Shown one piece after another: positions 44,476 through 53,409 of a DNA stretch of 64,000 bases. Location: the NCBI GenBank assembly GCA_963743285.1, contig CAVUPF010000001.1, positions 682,001 through 746,000 of the forward strand. The letters run 5' to 3'. Origin of the DNA: CAVUPF01 sp963743285. Lineage in GTDB: Bacteria; Actinomycetota; Thermoleophilia; Solirubrobacterales; 70-9. How positions within the stretch are numbered: position 1 is the first letter of the stretch; each line of letters begins with the position of its first letter. The position numbers and the translations under genes were made by a program. The notes below the pieces were generated by a model. The model made no database searches. It had not been told where the DNA came from and saw only the letters and a list, made by a program, of their open reading frames with translations.

Positions 44476-44840
44476 GCGGGCTGAGTGGCCGCGGGGGGAG
44501 AGACAACCCCTCGAGGAAAGTCCGGACACCAAAGAGCGAGGGCGGTGGGTAACGCCCACCCGGGGAAACCCGCGGGAAAGTGCCACAGAAAGACACGGCC
44601 GATGGCGCGGCCACACGTGAGTCGCGTACAGGCAAAGGTGAAATGGTGCGGTAAGAGCGCACCGGCGTCGCGGCGACGCGACGGCCAGGCAAACCCCGCC
44701 CGGTGCAAGGCCAAACAGGACCGACGACCCGGCTCGGCGAGGTCCAGGTAGGCCGCAGGATCGCCGTAGGCGACCCCCCGGGGCTTCGGCCCTGGAGAGA
44801 CAGATGGCCGCTCACGACAGGATCCGGCTTATAGGCCCGC
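44476..44840 (+). ncRNA. rnpB: RNase P RNA (bacterial type A)
   Basis: The conserved CR blocks are present in order: GAGGAAAGTCCGGACACC near the 5' end, ACAGAAA, AGGGTGAAA-equivalent GGTGAAATGGTGCGGTAAGA, GAGCGCACCG, and the 3' ACAGGATCCGGCTTATAGGC. P1 pairs GCGGG with CCCGC. The RNA cleaves 5' leaders from tRNA precursors. It follows lexA by 43 bp and ends just before a strong terminator. Confidence 0.96.
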
Positions 44841-44844
44841 TAAG

Positions 44845-44872
44845 GGAGAGGCCCCCGCAAGGGGGCCTCTCC
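44845..44872 (+). terminator. Terminator of rnpB
   Basis: A perfect 12-bp stem (44845-44856 with 44861-44872) with a GCAA tetraloop, four bases after the RNase P RNA. The T-run is weak. Confidence 0.85.
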
Positions 44873-45002
44873 TAGTTATGCGGGCGCAGTCGTGCAGCAC
44901 TGGCAAGAGGAGGCTGGTCGGCCGATGCGGAGGGCATGTCGACCAGCCCCACAACCTGTTCACATAATTCTGTCTTAGTCTTTGCTAACCTGCCGCCAAC
45001 TT

Positions 45003-45128
45003 CCGCTGAATCTCTGCCTACATACCGCAGAGAGCGGGGGACCCAAAAGTTGGGGCGAATCGCCGGCATCTGCCGCGTAGCGCAGCTCTTTCAGCGCGAG
45101 CCCGTCAGCTAACCCCGCAAGCGCCAGG
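45003..45128 (+). ncRNA. Cyclic-di-AMP riboswitch (ydaO-yuaA type)
   Basis: The leader of the RlpA-like gene has the ydaO/yuaA consensus: CCGCTGAAT at the 5' side, AGCGGGGGACCCA, TTGGGGCGAATCG, and 3' CCCGTCAGCTAACCCCGCAA. Binding of c-di-AMP usually switches the downstream cell-wall gene off. The ribosome site (AGGAAAGAG) directly follows the 3' end, so control of initiation or termination is possible. Between 44873 and 45002 there is no gene. Confidence 0.88.
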
Positions 45129-45136
45129 AAAGAGAA

Positions 45137-45643
45137 ATGAAGGCAGGCAAAGGCCGCTGCGGGCGGCAAGACAACCGGATACGCGTGGGTGCCAAGAGCT
45201 GGCACTCGATTCGAGGCGTGCGCTGCGTCGCTCTCCTCGCGGTGCTCGCAGCTGCCTCGAGCACGGCCGTCTCGGCCCAGGCCGCCACGGGCGGCGCCTC
45301 CAGCGAACTCGGTGGGGCCGCCGCCGCGGGGCAGAGCATCGCCTTCAGCCCGATGCGGACCGCCGGCGCCACCTGGTATGGCCCCGGCCTCTACGGCCGC
45401 CACACTGCCTGCGGCGAGGTGTTGCGGCCGGACACGGTAGGCGTCGCTCACCGCAGCCTGCCCTGCGGGACCATGGTCAAGTTCGCATACCACGGCCACT
45501 CCCTGATCACCCAGGTGATCGATCGCGGCCCCTATACCAAGGGCCATGCCTGGGATCTGACCAACGGCGCCCGGATGGCGCTCGGCTTCGAAGGCGCGGG
45601 CCAGGTCCACTACGCGGTCGCGCTCACCTACGCCCGGCACTGA
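45137..45643 (+). CDS. RlpA-like double-psi beta-barrel secreted protein
   Basis: 168 residues. A signal peptide at about 27-50 ends SAQAA. The RlpA/DPBB domain reads ATWYGPGLYGRHTACGEVL, HRSLPCGTMVKFAYHG, VIDRGPYTKGHAWDLTNGAR, with the catalytic-type Asp and Trp/Tyr pattern of septal lytic transglycosylases. Two cysteines can form a disulfide. It is controlled by the c-di-AMP riboswitch immediately upstream, fitting a role in wall remodelling and osmotic response. Confidence 0.9.
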   Translation: MKAGKGRCGRQDNRIRVGAKSWHSIRGVRCVALLAVLAAASSTAVSAQAATGGASSELGGAAAAGQSIAFSPMRTAGATWYGPGLYGRHTACGEVLRPDTVGVAHRSLPCGTMVKFAYHGHSLITQVIDRGPYTKGHAWDLTNGARMALGFEGAGQVHYAVALTYARH

Positions 45644-45721
45644 CCGGCCGCGGTTTCTGGGGCCCCGGGCGGCTAATCTCCCCTGCTTAAGCTCGACTTT
45701 CGACCAGAGGAGCAAGGGCAC

Positions 45722-46453
45722 ATGAAGAGGTCTACCCACGGCGCCTACAAAGCGAATTCGACCCGAAGGAGCGGTCGGTTGGCAGCGGCGGCGCTGGCGC
45801 TGGGTGCCCTGGCCGCCCTTGTCGCCTTGGTCGCGAACGCCGCTGCGGTGACGACCCAGCGCGCCACGATCGTGCTCGGGCAGACGGCGAGCTCGCCGAA
45901 TCCCTCCTGCCCGGGCCTGCCCTGCGAAGCGATCGGCAGCGTCACCAGCTTTCAGCTCAGCAACGGTCAGATCAGGCTGCCCTCCACCGTCCCCAGGGAA
46001 GGCAAGATCACCGACTGGACCCTGACCTTGTCCCAGCCGACCCCCAAACAGCGCGCTTTCTTCAACGGCTTCTTCGGCACCCCGCCCGAGGCGAGGTTGG
46101 CGATCCTGCGACGCGTTCCCCTCACCAACCCGCCCCGCTACACCCTGCTCAGCCAGAGCTCGATCCACGTCCTCAGCCCTTACCTGGGGCGGACCGTCAA
46201 ATTCGGCGCATCGCTGCGGGTGCAAAAGGGCGACATCGTCGGCCTGACCATCCCGACCTGGGCTCCGGCCTTCGAACCGGGCCTACCTGCCGGCAACACC
46301 TGGCGGGCCAGCCGGATGCCCGGGAAGTGCAAAAACCCCACGGATGTCCGCCAGGGACAGCCCCAGACCACGGTGGGCGGGCAAGCCACCTACGGCTGTC
46401 GCTACTCGACGGCGCGGCTGCTCTACACCGCCACGCTGGTCGAGGAAGGCTGA
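45722..46453 (+). CDS. Secreted protein of unknown function
   Basis: 243 residues with GAGGAG before the ATG. The signal peptide is about residues 19-42 (LAAAALALGALAALVALVA). The mature protein has four Cys, in SCPGLPCEA and in GKCKN / YGCRYS, and appears beta-rich (FQLSNGQIRLPSTVPREGKI, WTLTLSQP). I do not recognise the family. It follows rlpA by 78 bp without an obvious terminator and could be in the same transcript. Confidence 0.8.
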   Translation: MKRSTHGAYKANSTRRSGRLAAAALALGALAALVALVANAAAVTTQRATIVLGQTASSPNPSCPGLPCEAIGSVTSFQLSNGQIRLPSTVPREGKITDWTLTLSQPTPKQRAFFNGFFGTPPEARLAILRRVPLTNPPRYTLLSQSSIHVLSPYLGRTVKFGASLRVQKGDIVGLTIPTWAPAFEPGLPAGNTWRASRMPGKCKNPTDVRQGQPQTTVGGQATYGCRYSTARLLYTATLVEEG

Positions 46454-46549
46454 GCCCGCCACTCTGGCGCTCAATCCGGACCAGTATGAGTGGCGAGCAT
46501 CCCGCACTCGCCACTCTCACCGGCCCTCTTCGCTGAGCGGCCCTCGCGC

Positions 46550-47116
46550 CTAGGCTGCCGTGGGCAGGACCCTGGGCGTTGCTTGGTCCTGAGGCAGGGC
46601 GGCGGCGCTCGCGATCAGGCTCTGGAACTCGTTGAGGGCAAGGTGGCCGACCGCCTCGAGGATCTCCTCATCGCTCCAGCCGATCTCCCGCGCCTCCTCG
46701 TGGAGGTAGAGCGGGGGAGGGCCGTCGGCGTCGAGCGCCGCCTGCAGGTACTCGAGCAGCGCCGCCTCCTTGGGGTCCGCCGAGCTGAAGCTCCGGGCCC
46801 GGGATACCTCGTCGAGGCCGAGCCCGGCGCTCCGGGCCGATTTCGCGTGCTGAGCGATGCTGTAGCTGTCCTCGCGGTGCTCGGCTACCGCCAGGGCGAT
46901 CCGCTCGCGGGTCGCCTGCGGCAGGACGCCGCCCCGCAGCTCCGAGCGCATCCTGGTGTAGGCGCGGAGCACCGCGGGGGCGCCGGCGAGCACGCCGACG
47001 AACTTGGTCACCGCGCCGCCGGCCGCCTGGATGCTCTTGATCAGCGGAGCGCTCTCATCGGGGGCCGTCAGCTCGTCGTGGATCTGGAATCTGCTCACTG
47101 CTGTTTTTACTGTCAC
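46550..47116 (-). CDS. Carboxymuconolactone decarboxylase/AhpD-fold protein, no CxxC
   Basis: 188 residues from GTG 47116 (GAAGGA upstream); GTG 47161 or 47098 are alternatives. The AhpD-like helical core contains TRERIALAVAEHREDSYSIAQHAK, in which the usual CxxC is replaced by Ser residues (DSYSIAQH), so thiol redox activity is unlikely. The C-terminal part reads EIGWSDEEILEAVGHLALNE. It may be a structural or regulatory member of the family. Confidence 0.82.
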   Translation of the reverse strand: MTVKTAVSRFQIHDELTAPDESAPLIKSIQAAGGAVTKFVGVLAGAPAVLRAYTRMRSELRGGVLPQATRERIALAVAEHREDSYSIAQHAKSARSAGLGLDEVSRARSFSSADPKEAALLEYLQAALDADGPPPLYLHEEAREIGWSDEEILEAVGHLALNEFQSLIASAAALPQDQATPRVLPTAA

Positions 47117-47349
47117 GTTTGTCCTTCGCCTCCGGCCCTGAGCGGTCGTATTCCGCTTCACAGAGCCTTTACGTGGCCTTTACTTTACTTTGAGCCGCTT
47201 ACTTACTTGGAGTAAGTTATACCTGCTTTTGGCGAAACCTGCAAGCCCCGTCGTCAACTGCCTGTACCCGTAATACGTTGGCGGGAACCCCGACGGTTCA
47301 CTTCGCCTATCGTTGCGCCTTCTCGCGGAAAAGCCAGAAGGAGGCCGGA

Positions 47350-48702
47350 ATGGCAGAGCAACCCACCAGTGCCGCTGACGTCGCCGAGATCGTCAAGCAA
47401 AGCAACGTGCGCTTCGTCCGACTCTGGTTCACCGACGTGCTCGGCCAGCTGAAGAGCTTCTCGATCAACGCCGCCGAGCTCGAGGACGCCTTCGACGGCG
47501 GCATGGGCTTTGACGGCTCCTCGATTACCGGTTTTAACCCGATCGAGGAGTCCGACATGATCGCGATGCCAGACCCCTCGACCTTCGCACTGGTCCCCTG
47601 GCGCCCCGAGGAGGAGAACGCGGTCGCGCGGATGTTCTGCGACATCCGGGTCCCCGGCGGCGGCGCCTATGAGGGCGATCCGCGCTGGATCCTGCGCCGG
47701 GCGCTGAAGCGGGCCGAGGAGCTCGGCTTTGACGGCTATAACGTCGGCCCCGAGCTGGAGTACTTCTACTTCCGCTCCGCCAAGCCGCCGGGCGGGGTGC
47801 CCGAGGTGCTCGACGAGGGCGGCTACTTCGATCTGACCACGCTCGACGCCGGCTCAGACCTGCGCCGTGAGACGGTGCTGGCGCTGGAGAAGATGGGCAT
47901 CCACGTCGAGTACACCCACCATGAGGTCGGGCCCTCCCAGCACGAGGTCGACATGCGCTACAAGAACGCGCTGGCGATGGCCGATGACTGCATGACCTAT
48001 CGGATCGTGGTCAAGGAGTACGCGATGAAATACGGCTGGCACGCGACCTTCATGCCCAAGCCGCTGTTCGGCGAGAACGGCTCCGGCATGCACGTCCACC
48101 AGTCGCTGACCAAGGACGGCAAGAACGCCTTCTATGAGGCCGAGGACCCCTACTTCCTATCGCCGACCGCGAAGTCGTTCATCGCCGGCCAGCTCAAGCA
48201 CGCCCGCGAGATCTCCCCGCTCTTCGCGCAGTGGGTCAACTCCTACAAGCGGCTGGTGCCGGGCTATGAGGCGCCGGTCTATCTGGCCTGGTCGCGCCGC
48301 AACCGCTCGGCGCTGATCCGGGTGCCGCTCTATCACCCCGGCAAGGAGGGCGCGACCCGGGCCGAGCTGCGCTGCCCCGACCCCGCCTGCAACCCCTACC
48401 TCTGCTTCGCCGGGATGCTGCAGGCGGGCCTCGAAGGGGTCGAGAAGGGCTATGAGCTGCCCGAGCCGATGGAGCAGAACCTCTACCACCTCTCCCAGGA
48501 GGAGCTGGCCCACCAGGGGATCGAGCAGCTGCCCTCGACGCTGGGGGAGGCGATCGAGGTGGCGGCGGAGTCCGAGCTGGTGCTGCGCACGCTGGGCGAG
48601 CACACCTTCCGGCGCTTCGTGGAGATCAAGCGCCAGGAGTGGGACGACTACCGGGTGCAGGTGACTCCTTATGAGATCGAGAACTTCCTGCCGGTCCTCT
48701 GA
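47350..48702 (+). CDS. glnA: Glutamine synthetase, type I
   Basis: 450 residues from ATG 47350, preceded by AAGGAGG. The beta-grasp domain reads VRFVRLWFTDVLGQLKSFSI with the latch GFDGSSITGF; catalytic-domain motifs include GPELEYFYF, VGPSQHEVD, MPKPLFGENGSGMHVHQS, NSYKRLVPGYEAP and SRRNRSALIRVP. The adenylylation-site Tyr region of the beta subtype is not evident, so this is probably the GSI-alpha type. It makes Gln from Glu, ammonia and ATP. It stands alone with its own terminator. Confidence 0.96.
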   Translation: MAEQPTSAADVAEIVKQSNVRFVRLWFTDVLGQLKSFSINAAELEDAFDGGMGFDGSSITGFNPIEESDMIAMPDPSTFALVPWRPEEENAVARMFCDIRVPGGGAYEGDPRWILRRALKRAEELGFDGYNVGPELEYFYFRSAKPPGGVPEVLDEGGYFDLTTLDAGSDLRRETVLALEKMGIHVEYTHHEVGPSQHEVDMRYKNALAMADDCMTYRIVVKEYAMKYGWHATFMPKPLFGENGSGMHVHQSLTKDGKNAFYEAEDPYFLSPTAKSFIAGQLKHAREISPLFAQWVNSYKRLVPGYEAPVYLAWSRRNRSALIRVPLYHPGKEGATRAELRCPDPACNPYLCFAGMLQAGLEGVEKGYELPEPMEQNLYHLSQEELAHQGIEQLPSTLGEAIEVAAESELVLRTLGEHTFRRFVEIKRQEWDDYRVQVTPYEIENFLPVL

Positions 48703-48727
48703 GTCAGGGGGCCGGCTCTGAGCGAGG

Positions 48728-48770
48728 GCCCGCCGGGCTCCCCTGGGGGGGAGGGGCCCCGCCGGCGGGC
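48728..48770 (+). terminator. Stem-loop between glnA and the convergent gene
   Basis: GCCCGCCGG (48728-48736) pairs with CCGGCGGGC (48762-48770); the interior is also G/C-rich and can fold. It lies between two convergent stops and may serve both strands. Confidence 0.6.
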
Positions 48771-48823
48771 GAGTTGCCCTTCCCTGATACCCCTGCTTCC
48801 GGCCCAGCGGGCGCCGGCGGCTC

Positions 48824-50791
48824 TCAGAGCAGCCCGGCCAGGAGCTCCGGGTCGGTGAGCGGGGCCTGGCAGCTGAAGTGCTCACAGACGTACGCCGTTG
48901 GACGGCCTTCGACCCGCGGGCGTCCCTGCAGCAGGGCCGGCGCTCGGCTGCCCTCGGGGCCACCCGCCAGGACCAGGTGGGGCCGGTATGCGGAGCGGAC
49001 GACCCGGGCCAGGGAGGTGAGGTCCTCGCCGATCAGGGCCACCTCCTGGGTCGCGGAGAGGTGGAAGTCGAGCGCCCTGAGAAGGTGGGCGAATGACTCG
49101 GGGTGCTGAGCGGCGGGGCCGCTGAAGAGGCGCAGGACCGATTCGGCCCGCTGCTCGTAGCGGCGCTCGCCGCTGAGCGCGGCCAGCCGCAGCAGGCCCA
49201 TCGCGGCCGAGGAGTTGCCCGAGGGGATCGGGTGGTCACCGATCTCCTTGCGGCGGGCGATCAGGGCTTCGTGGTGATCGGAGGTGGAGTAAAAGCCGCC
49301 GCGCTCGGGGTCGCCGAAGCTGGCGATCGTGGTCTCGGCGAGGGCCTCGGCCTCCTTAAACCAGCGCCCTTCGAAGGTCGCCTCGTAAAGCGCCAGCAGC
49401 GCCTCGAGCAGGAAGGCGTGGTCCTCCAGGTAGGCGTCCAGATGGGCCCGGCCGTGGTTGAAGGTGCGCAGCAGGCGCCCCTCGGGGTCGCGCAGGGAGC
49501 CGAGCACGAACTCGGCGCAGCGCCGCGCCGCCTCGAGGTAGTCCTCGCGCCCGAGCGCCGCGCCGGCCTCGGCCAGGGTGGCGATCGCCAGCGCGTTCCA
49601 GGCGGTGAGGCGCTTGTCGTCGAGGTTCGGCCAGACGCGCTCTGAGCGCGCCTCATAGAGGGCGCGGCGCGCCTCGCCCAAGCGGGGCGGCTCGGGCGCC
49701 ACGGCGCCGCGGGCCAGGTGCAAGACGTTGGCGCCCGCGAAGTTGCCGCTCTCGCTGAGGCCGTAGAACTCGATCACCTGCGGCGCGTCTGCGCCGAGCA
49801 GCTCGCGGAGCTGCGCCGGCGTCCAGACGTAGAAGCGGCCCTCCTCGCCCTCAGAATCGGCGTCGAGCGCCGAGTAGAAGCCGCCCTCGGGCCCGCGCAT
49901 CTCGCGCAGCGCCCAGTCGAGCGTCGCCTCGCAGACGCGGCGGTAGCGCTCGTGGCCCAGCGCCTGGAAGCCGTGCAGGTAGGCGCGGGCGAGCAGCGCA
50001 TTGTCGTAGAGCATCTTCTCGAAGTGGGGGATGAGCCAGGCGGCGTCGACCGCATAGCGGCAGAAACCGCCGCCGACCTGGTCATAGATGCCGCCGGCGA
50101 GCATCGCGTCGAGGGTGGTCTCGACTATCTCGACCTCGCCGCAGGCGAGTAGCAGCTCGAGCGCCAGGGCGGGCGGGAACTTGGGCGCCCCCCCGAAGCC
50201 GCCCTGCTCGGGGTCCGCCCCGGCGCGAAGCGCCTCGATCGCCGCTTCCAGGAGGCGCTCGTCAGGGGCCTCGGCCGCGGCCTCGAGCTGCCCGATCGCG
50301 GCGAGCCGGGCGCGCGTCTGGGGGGAGCGGCGCCGCAGCTCCTCGCGCTTGCTCGCAAACGCCTCGACCACCGCCTCCATCACCATCCGGAAGCTCGGCA
50401 TGCCGTGGCCCTCCGCGGGCGGGAAGTAGGTGCCGCCGAAGAACGGCACCCCCTCCGGGTCACAGAAGACGGTCATCGGCCAGCCGCCGCGCCCGCTCAT
50501 CGCCTGTACCGCCTCCATGTAGAGGGCGTCGACGTCGGGGCGCTCCTCGCGGTCGACCTTGACGTTGACGAAGTGCTCGTTCATGTAGGTGGCCGTCTCG
50601 GGGTCCTCGAAGGACTCGCGCTCCATCACGTGACACCAGTGGCAGGCGGAGTAGCCGACGGAGAGCAGAATCGGACGGTCCTCCTCGCGCGCCCGGGCCA
50701 GCGCCTCGGGACCCCACGGGTACCAGTCCACCGGGTTGTCGCGGTGCTGGAGCAGGTATGGGCTGGTCTCCTGCGCCAAGCGGTTCGCCAT
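48824..50791 (-). CDS. DUF255/YyaL-type thioredoxin-like and six-hairpin protein
   Basis: 655 residues from ATG 50791 with GGAGG upstream. The N-terminal thioredoxin-like domain reads SPYLLQHRDNPVDWYPWG and LLSVGYSACHWCHVMERESF, with the CxxC at residues ~61-64. The long C-terminal (alpha/alpha) six-hairpin domain resembles N-acylglucosamine epimerase-like folds. Homologs include B. subtilis YyaL and mammalian SPATA20; function is not established. The family length is normal. Confidence 0.92.
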   Translation of the reverse strand: MANRLAQETSPYLLQHRDNPVDWYPWGPEALARAREEDRPILLSVGYSACHWCHVMERESFEDPETATYMNEHFVNVKVDREERPDVDALYMEAVQAMSGRGGWPMTVFCDPEGVPFFGGTYFPPAEGHGMPSFRMVMEAVVEAFASKREELRRRSPQTRARLAAIGQLEAAAEAPDERLLEAAIEALRAGADPEQGGFGGAPKFPPALALELLLACGEVEIVETTLDAMLAGGIYDQVGGGFCRYAVDAAWLIPHFEKMLYDNALLARAYLHGFQALGHERYRRVCEATLDWALREMRGPEGGFYSALDADSEGEEGRFYVWTPAQLRELLGADAPQVIEFYGLSESGNFAGANVLHLARGAVAPEPPRLGEARRALYEARSERVWPNLDDKRLTAWNALAIATLAEAGAALGREDYLEAARRCAEFVLGSLRDPEGRLLRTFNHGRAHLDAYLEDHAFLLEALLALYEATFEGRWFKEAEALAETTIASFGDPERGGFYSTSDHHEALIARRKEIGDHPIPSGNSSAAMGLLRLAALSGERRYEQRAESVLRLFSGPAAQHPESFAHLLRALDFHLSATQEVALIGEDLTSLARVVRSAYRPHLVLAGGPEGSRAPALLQGRPRVEGRPTAYVCEHFSCQAPLTDPELLAGLL

Positions 50792-50921
50792 CGCCTCCAA
50801 TCTAGCGCTGGCCATATGAGCGCTCACTATTCGTCGCCGGCGCTCGCCGAAACTTGGGCGCAGTTCCCCCAGGGCCGGATTGCGCGCGACTCGCGTGCTG
50901 AGGAAGCTCTACGTTCCTTTG

Positions 50922-52328
50922 GTGACTGACGAGCGACTCATCTCCCAGAGCGCGCCCGCGATCGAGGCCGTCCTCGCCAAGCTTGAACCAGAGGATCGCG
51001 AGATCGTCGCGACGGTGCTGGCCGAAGCCGAGAGGACTGAGGCCCAGCTGCGCTACCTCGCCGACCACGATTCGCTGACCGGCCTGCTCGACCGCCGCCG
51101 CTTCCGCGCCGAACTCGACCAGTACGTCTCCTTCAGCGCCCGCTACGGCGGCCAGGGGGCAGTGATGATCATCGACATCGACGGCCTCAAGGCGGTCAAC
51201 GACGCACATGGCCACCACGCCGGCGACTGCCTGATCCGCCGCGTCGCGGCGACCATGCGCGAGCGGGTGCGCACCACCGACATCGTCGCCCGCCTCTCCG
51301 GCGATGAGTTCGCCGTGCTGATGCCCCAGACCGACACCGCGGGGGCGCTGCAGCTGGGCGAGGACCTGCGCGCCGAGGTCGCCGAGTCCTCGGCCGAGTG
51401 CCCCTCCTCGACGATCAGCGTCGGGGTGACGATGTTCGGCGGCAAGCGCGAGATCGGCCCCGAGGGGGTCCTGATCGCTGCCGACCAGGCGATGTACCGG
51501 GCCAAGGTGGAGGGGCGAGACAAGATCGCCCTCTTTCAGGAGCCCAGCGAGCCCAAGCTACGTACCCGCCGCGCCCAGACCACCACGGCGAGGATCCGCG
51601 ACGCGCTCACCCACGACCGCCTCAGCCTGCACACGCAGCCGATCCGCAGCCTCACTTCGGGAACGGATGCGGTCGAGCGCTACGAGCTGCTGCTGAGGAT
51701 GACCGGCGAAAGCGGAGAGCTGCTGCCGGCGGCCTCCTTCATCGAGGTCGCGGAGCGCTCGGGCATGGTCCAGGAGCTCGACCGCTGGGTCGTAGCCCGG
51801 GCGCTCGAGCTGGTGGCCGAGCGCGAGAAGGCTGGCCTGCCGGTCACCCTCCACGTCAACCTCTCCGGCGTTTCGATCACCGACATCTCGGTACTCGAGT
51901 TCATCGAACGACGGCTCGACGAAGGGGACGCCGACCCCTCACATTGCACCTTCGAGATCACCGAGACGGCCAAGGTCAACGACTACCAGGCGGCGGCGGG
52001 CTTTGCCGACCGGCTCACCGAGTTCGGCTGCCAGGTGGCGATCGACGACTACGGGGCAGGCTACGGCCCCTTCAATTACCTGAGGAAGGTGCCCTTCGAC
52101 CTGATCAAGATCGACGGCGCATTCATCCGCGACATGCCTAACAACGACGCCGACCAACTCACCGTGCAGGCGATCGTCCAGATCGCCCGCGGGCTCGGCA
52201 AGACGACGATCGCCGAGTACGTGCAGGACGACGCCACCACCAAGCTCCTGCGCGAGTTCGGCGTCGACATGGCCCAGGGCTATCACCTCGGCCGCCCGGT
52301 TGACGCGGTCGAGGCGCTCGCCTCCTGA
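50922..52328 (+). CDS. GGDEF-EAL cyclic-di-GMP protein, variant motifs
   Basis: 468 residues from GTG 50922 (a longer TTG 50880 start is possible). The GGDEF motif is SGDEF (ARLSGDEFAVL), with the metal Asp in VMIIDIDGLKAVND. The EAL domain has ELLLRM in place of EAL, VNLSGVS, FEITETAKV, IDDYGAGYGPFNYL, LIKIDGAF, and AEYVQD replacing AEGVE. Phosphodiesterase activity is plausible, but the last motif is altered. No sensor or membrane domain. It is divergent from the DUF255 gene. Confidence 0.88.
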   Translation: MTDERLISQSAPAIEAVLAKLEPEDREIVATVLAEAERTEAQLRYLADHDSLTGLLDRRRFRAELDQYVSFSARYGGQGAVMIIDIDGLKAVNDAHGHHAGDCLIRRVAATMRERVRTTDIVARLSGDEFAVLMPQTDTAGALQLGEDLRAEVAESSAECPSSTISVGVTMFGGKREIGPEGVLIAADQAMYRAKVEGRDKIALFQEPSEPKLRTRRAQTTTARIRDALTHDRLSLHTQPIRSLTSGTDAVERYELLLRMTGESGELLPAASFIEVAERSGMVQELDRWVVARALELVAEREKAGLPVTLHVNLSGVSITDISVLEFIERRLDEGDADPSHCTFEITETAKVNDYQAAAGFADRLTEFGCQVAIDDYGAGYGPFNYLRKVPFDLIKIDGAFIRDMPNNDADQLTVQAIVQIARGLGKTTIAEYVQDDATTKLLREFGVDMAQGYHLGRPVDAVEALAS

Positions 52329-52492
52329 AGAAGCTCCTGCCTCCTTCGGGTCGGCCATTTTGGCTGGGGCCGGTCGAGAGGGCTGTCGCGACACCGCCGG
52401 TGAGCGCGACTCCGACGGTTTTCGACTTCCCCCATCGCCGTGTCGCGCGGGGTGAGCCTCGGCGAACGTAATATGTCCGCTTAATCAGGGAA

Positions 52493-52498
52493 TATACT
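52493..52498 (+). promoter_or_regulatory. -10 element of abiEi copy 1
   Basis: TATACT six bases before the ATG at 52505. ATATGTC repeats flank it (52471-52477 and 52502-52508), possible antitoxin binding sites. Confidence 0.5.
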
Positions 52499-52504
52499 CC
52501 TTAT

Positions 52505-53116
52505 ATGTCGGACAGAACTCGTATTGATCACGATGGTCTTTATCGGGCTGCTGAGTCCCAAGCCGGCTACTTCACAAGGGCGCAGGCGCTCGCTTGCGGC
52601 ATGGATGACAGCACGCTGCGCTATCACGCCCGTCCCGGTGGCCGGTACGATCGCGTGCGCCAGGGTCTCTACCGGCTCCGGCATTTTCCTTCCAGCCCCC
52701 ACGAGCACGTCGTTGCTGCCTGGCTTCCGCTTCGCGATGCTGGGGGCGTGGTTTCGCATGAGAGCGCGCTTGAGCTGTATGACCTGTCAGACGTCATCCC
52801 GGCCGCGGTCCACATTTCCCTGCCCCGTTCCAAACGCGGCCAGCGTCCCCGTCCCGGCGTTCGCCTTCACGCGATCAAGCGACCGCCCGAGGCCAGCGAG
52901 GTTCGCACGCTCCTCGGGATGCAGGTGACGACTCCCGAGCGCGCCATCCTCGACTCACTTAAGAGCGGCACCCAGGCAGAGCAGATCGAACTCGCCGTCG
53001 GGCAGGCAATCCAGCGAGGGTTGACGACGGCCGAGCGTCTCCGTGTTGTGGCAGCGCGGCGCTCGGAGCGATCCCGGAGTTTGGTCGAGCAGGCGATCGA
53101 GTGGGCCGTCACGTGA
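52505..53116 (+). CDS. AbiEi-type antitoxin, copy 1
   Basis: 203 residues. The winged-helix N-terminal domain reads YFTRAQALACGMDDSTLRYH and YDRVRQGLYRLRH, typical of AbiEi antitoxins, followed by the C-terminal neutralising domain (VVSHESALELYDLSDVIPA and TTPERAILDSLKSG). The protein normally represses its operon and counters the AbiEii nucleotidyltransferase. The toxin gene that follows is broken, so this antitoxin may now be an orphan. Confidence 0.87.
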   Translation: MSDRTRIDHDGLYRAAESQAGYFTRAQALACGMDDSTLRYHARPGGRYDRVRQGLYRLRHFPSSPHEHVVAAWLPLRDAGGVVSHESALELYDLSDVIPAAVHISLPRSKRGQRPRPGVRLHAIKRPPEASEVRTLLGMQVTTPERAILDSLKSGTQAEQIELAVGQAIQRGLTTAERLRVVAARRSERSRSLVEQAIEWAVT

Positions 53117-53400
53117 AGTACAAGGACGCGGCTGTATTTCGGCAGGCGCATCAAGCCGGTTGCAGTCCGCGGGAGGTGGGGATGGCGCTCGCATAGCCAG
53201 AGAGCGCAAGCGCATCGCATTTCGATCGCCTGCTTGCTCGACTCGTTGCCACCGCCCCTGGGCAGTGGCTGCTCAAGGGGATTCGCTCTCGACTTGCGCC
53301 TTGTTGATCGGGCGGGTCCGCCAAGGACGTAGACATTGACTGGCAGGCTGGCGAGGGAGAGCTAGTCAAAACGCTGCGCGCGGCAGCTTCGACGCCCCTC
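53113..53400 (+). pseudogene. AbiEii toxin remnant
   Basis: GTG 53113 overlaps the antitoxin stop and begins VKYKDAAVFRQAH, then frameshifts. Other frames supply RERKRIAFDRL, LLARLVATAPGQWLLKG, FALDLRLVD and DVDIDWQAGEGELVKTL, the N-terminal nucleotidyltransferase core of AbiEii. It ends abruptly near 53390; the C-terminal two-thirds are missing. It is clearly non-functional. Confidence 0.75.
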
Positions 53401-53409
53401 GCCTGCGGT

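Noticed and set aside
46490..47215. Plus-strand open frame over the second CMD-fold gene
   Set aside because: No motif and shadow-type composition; the minus strand matches the CMD/AhpD family.
47278..47349. Longer N-terminus for glutamine synthetase
   Set aside because: The family start and the AAGGAGG ribosome site both support ATG 47350.
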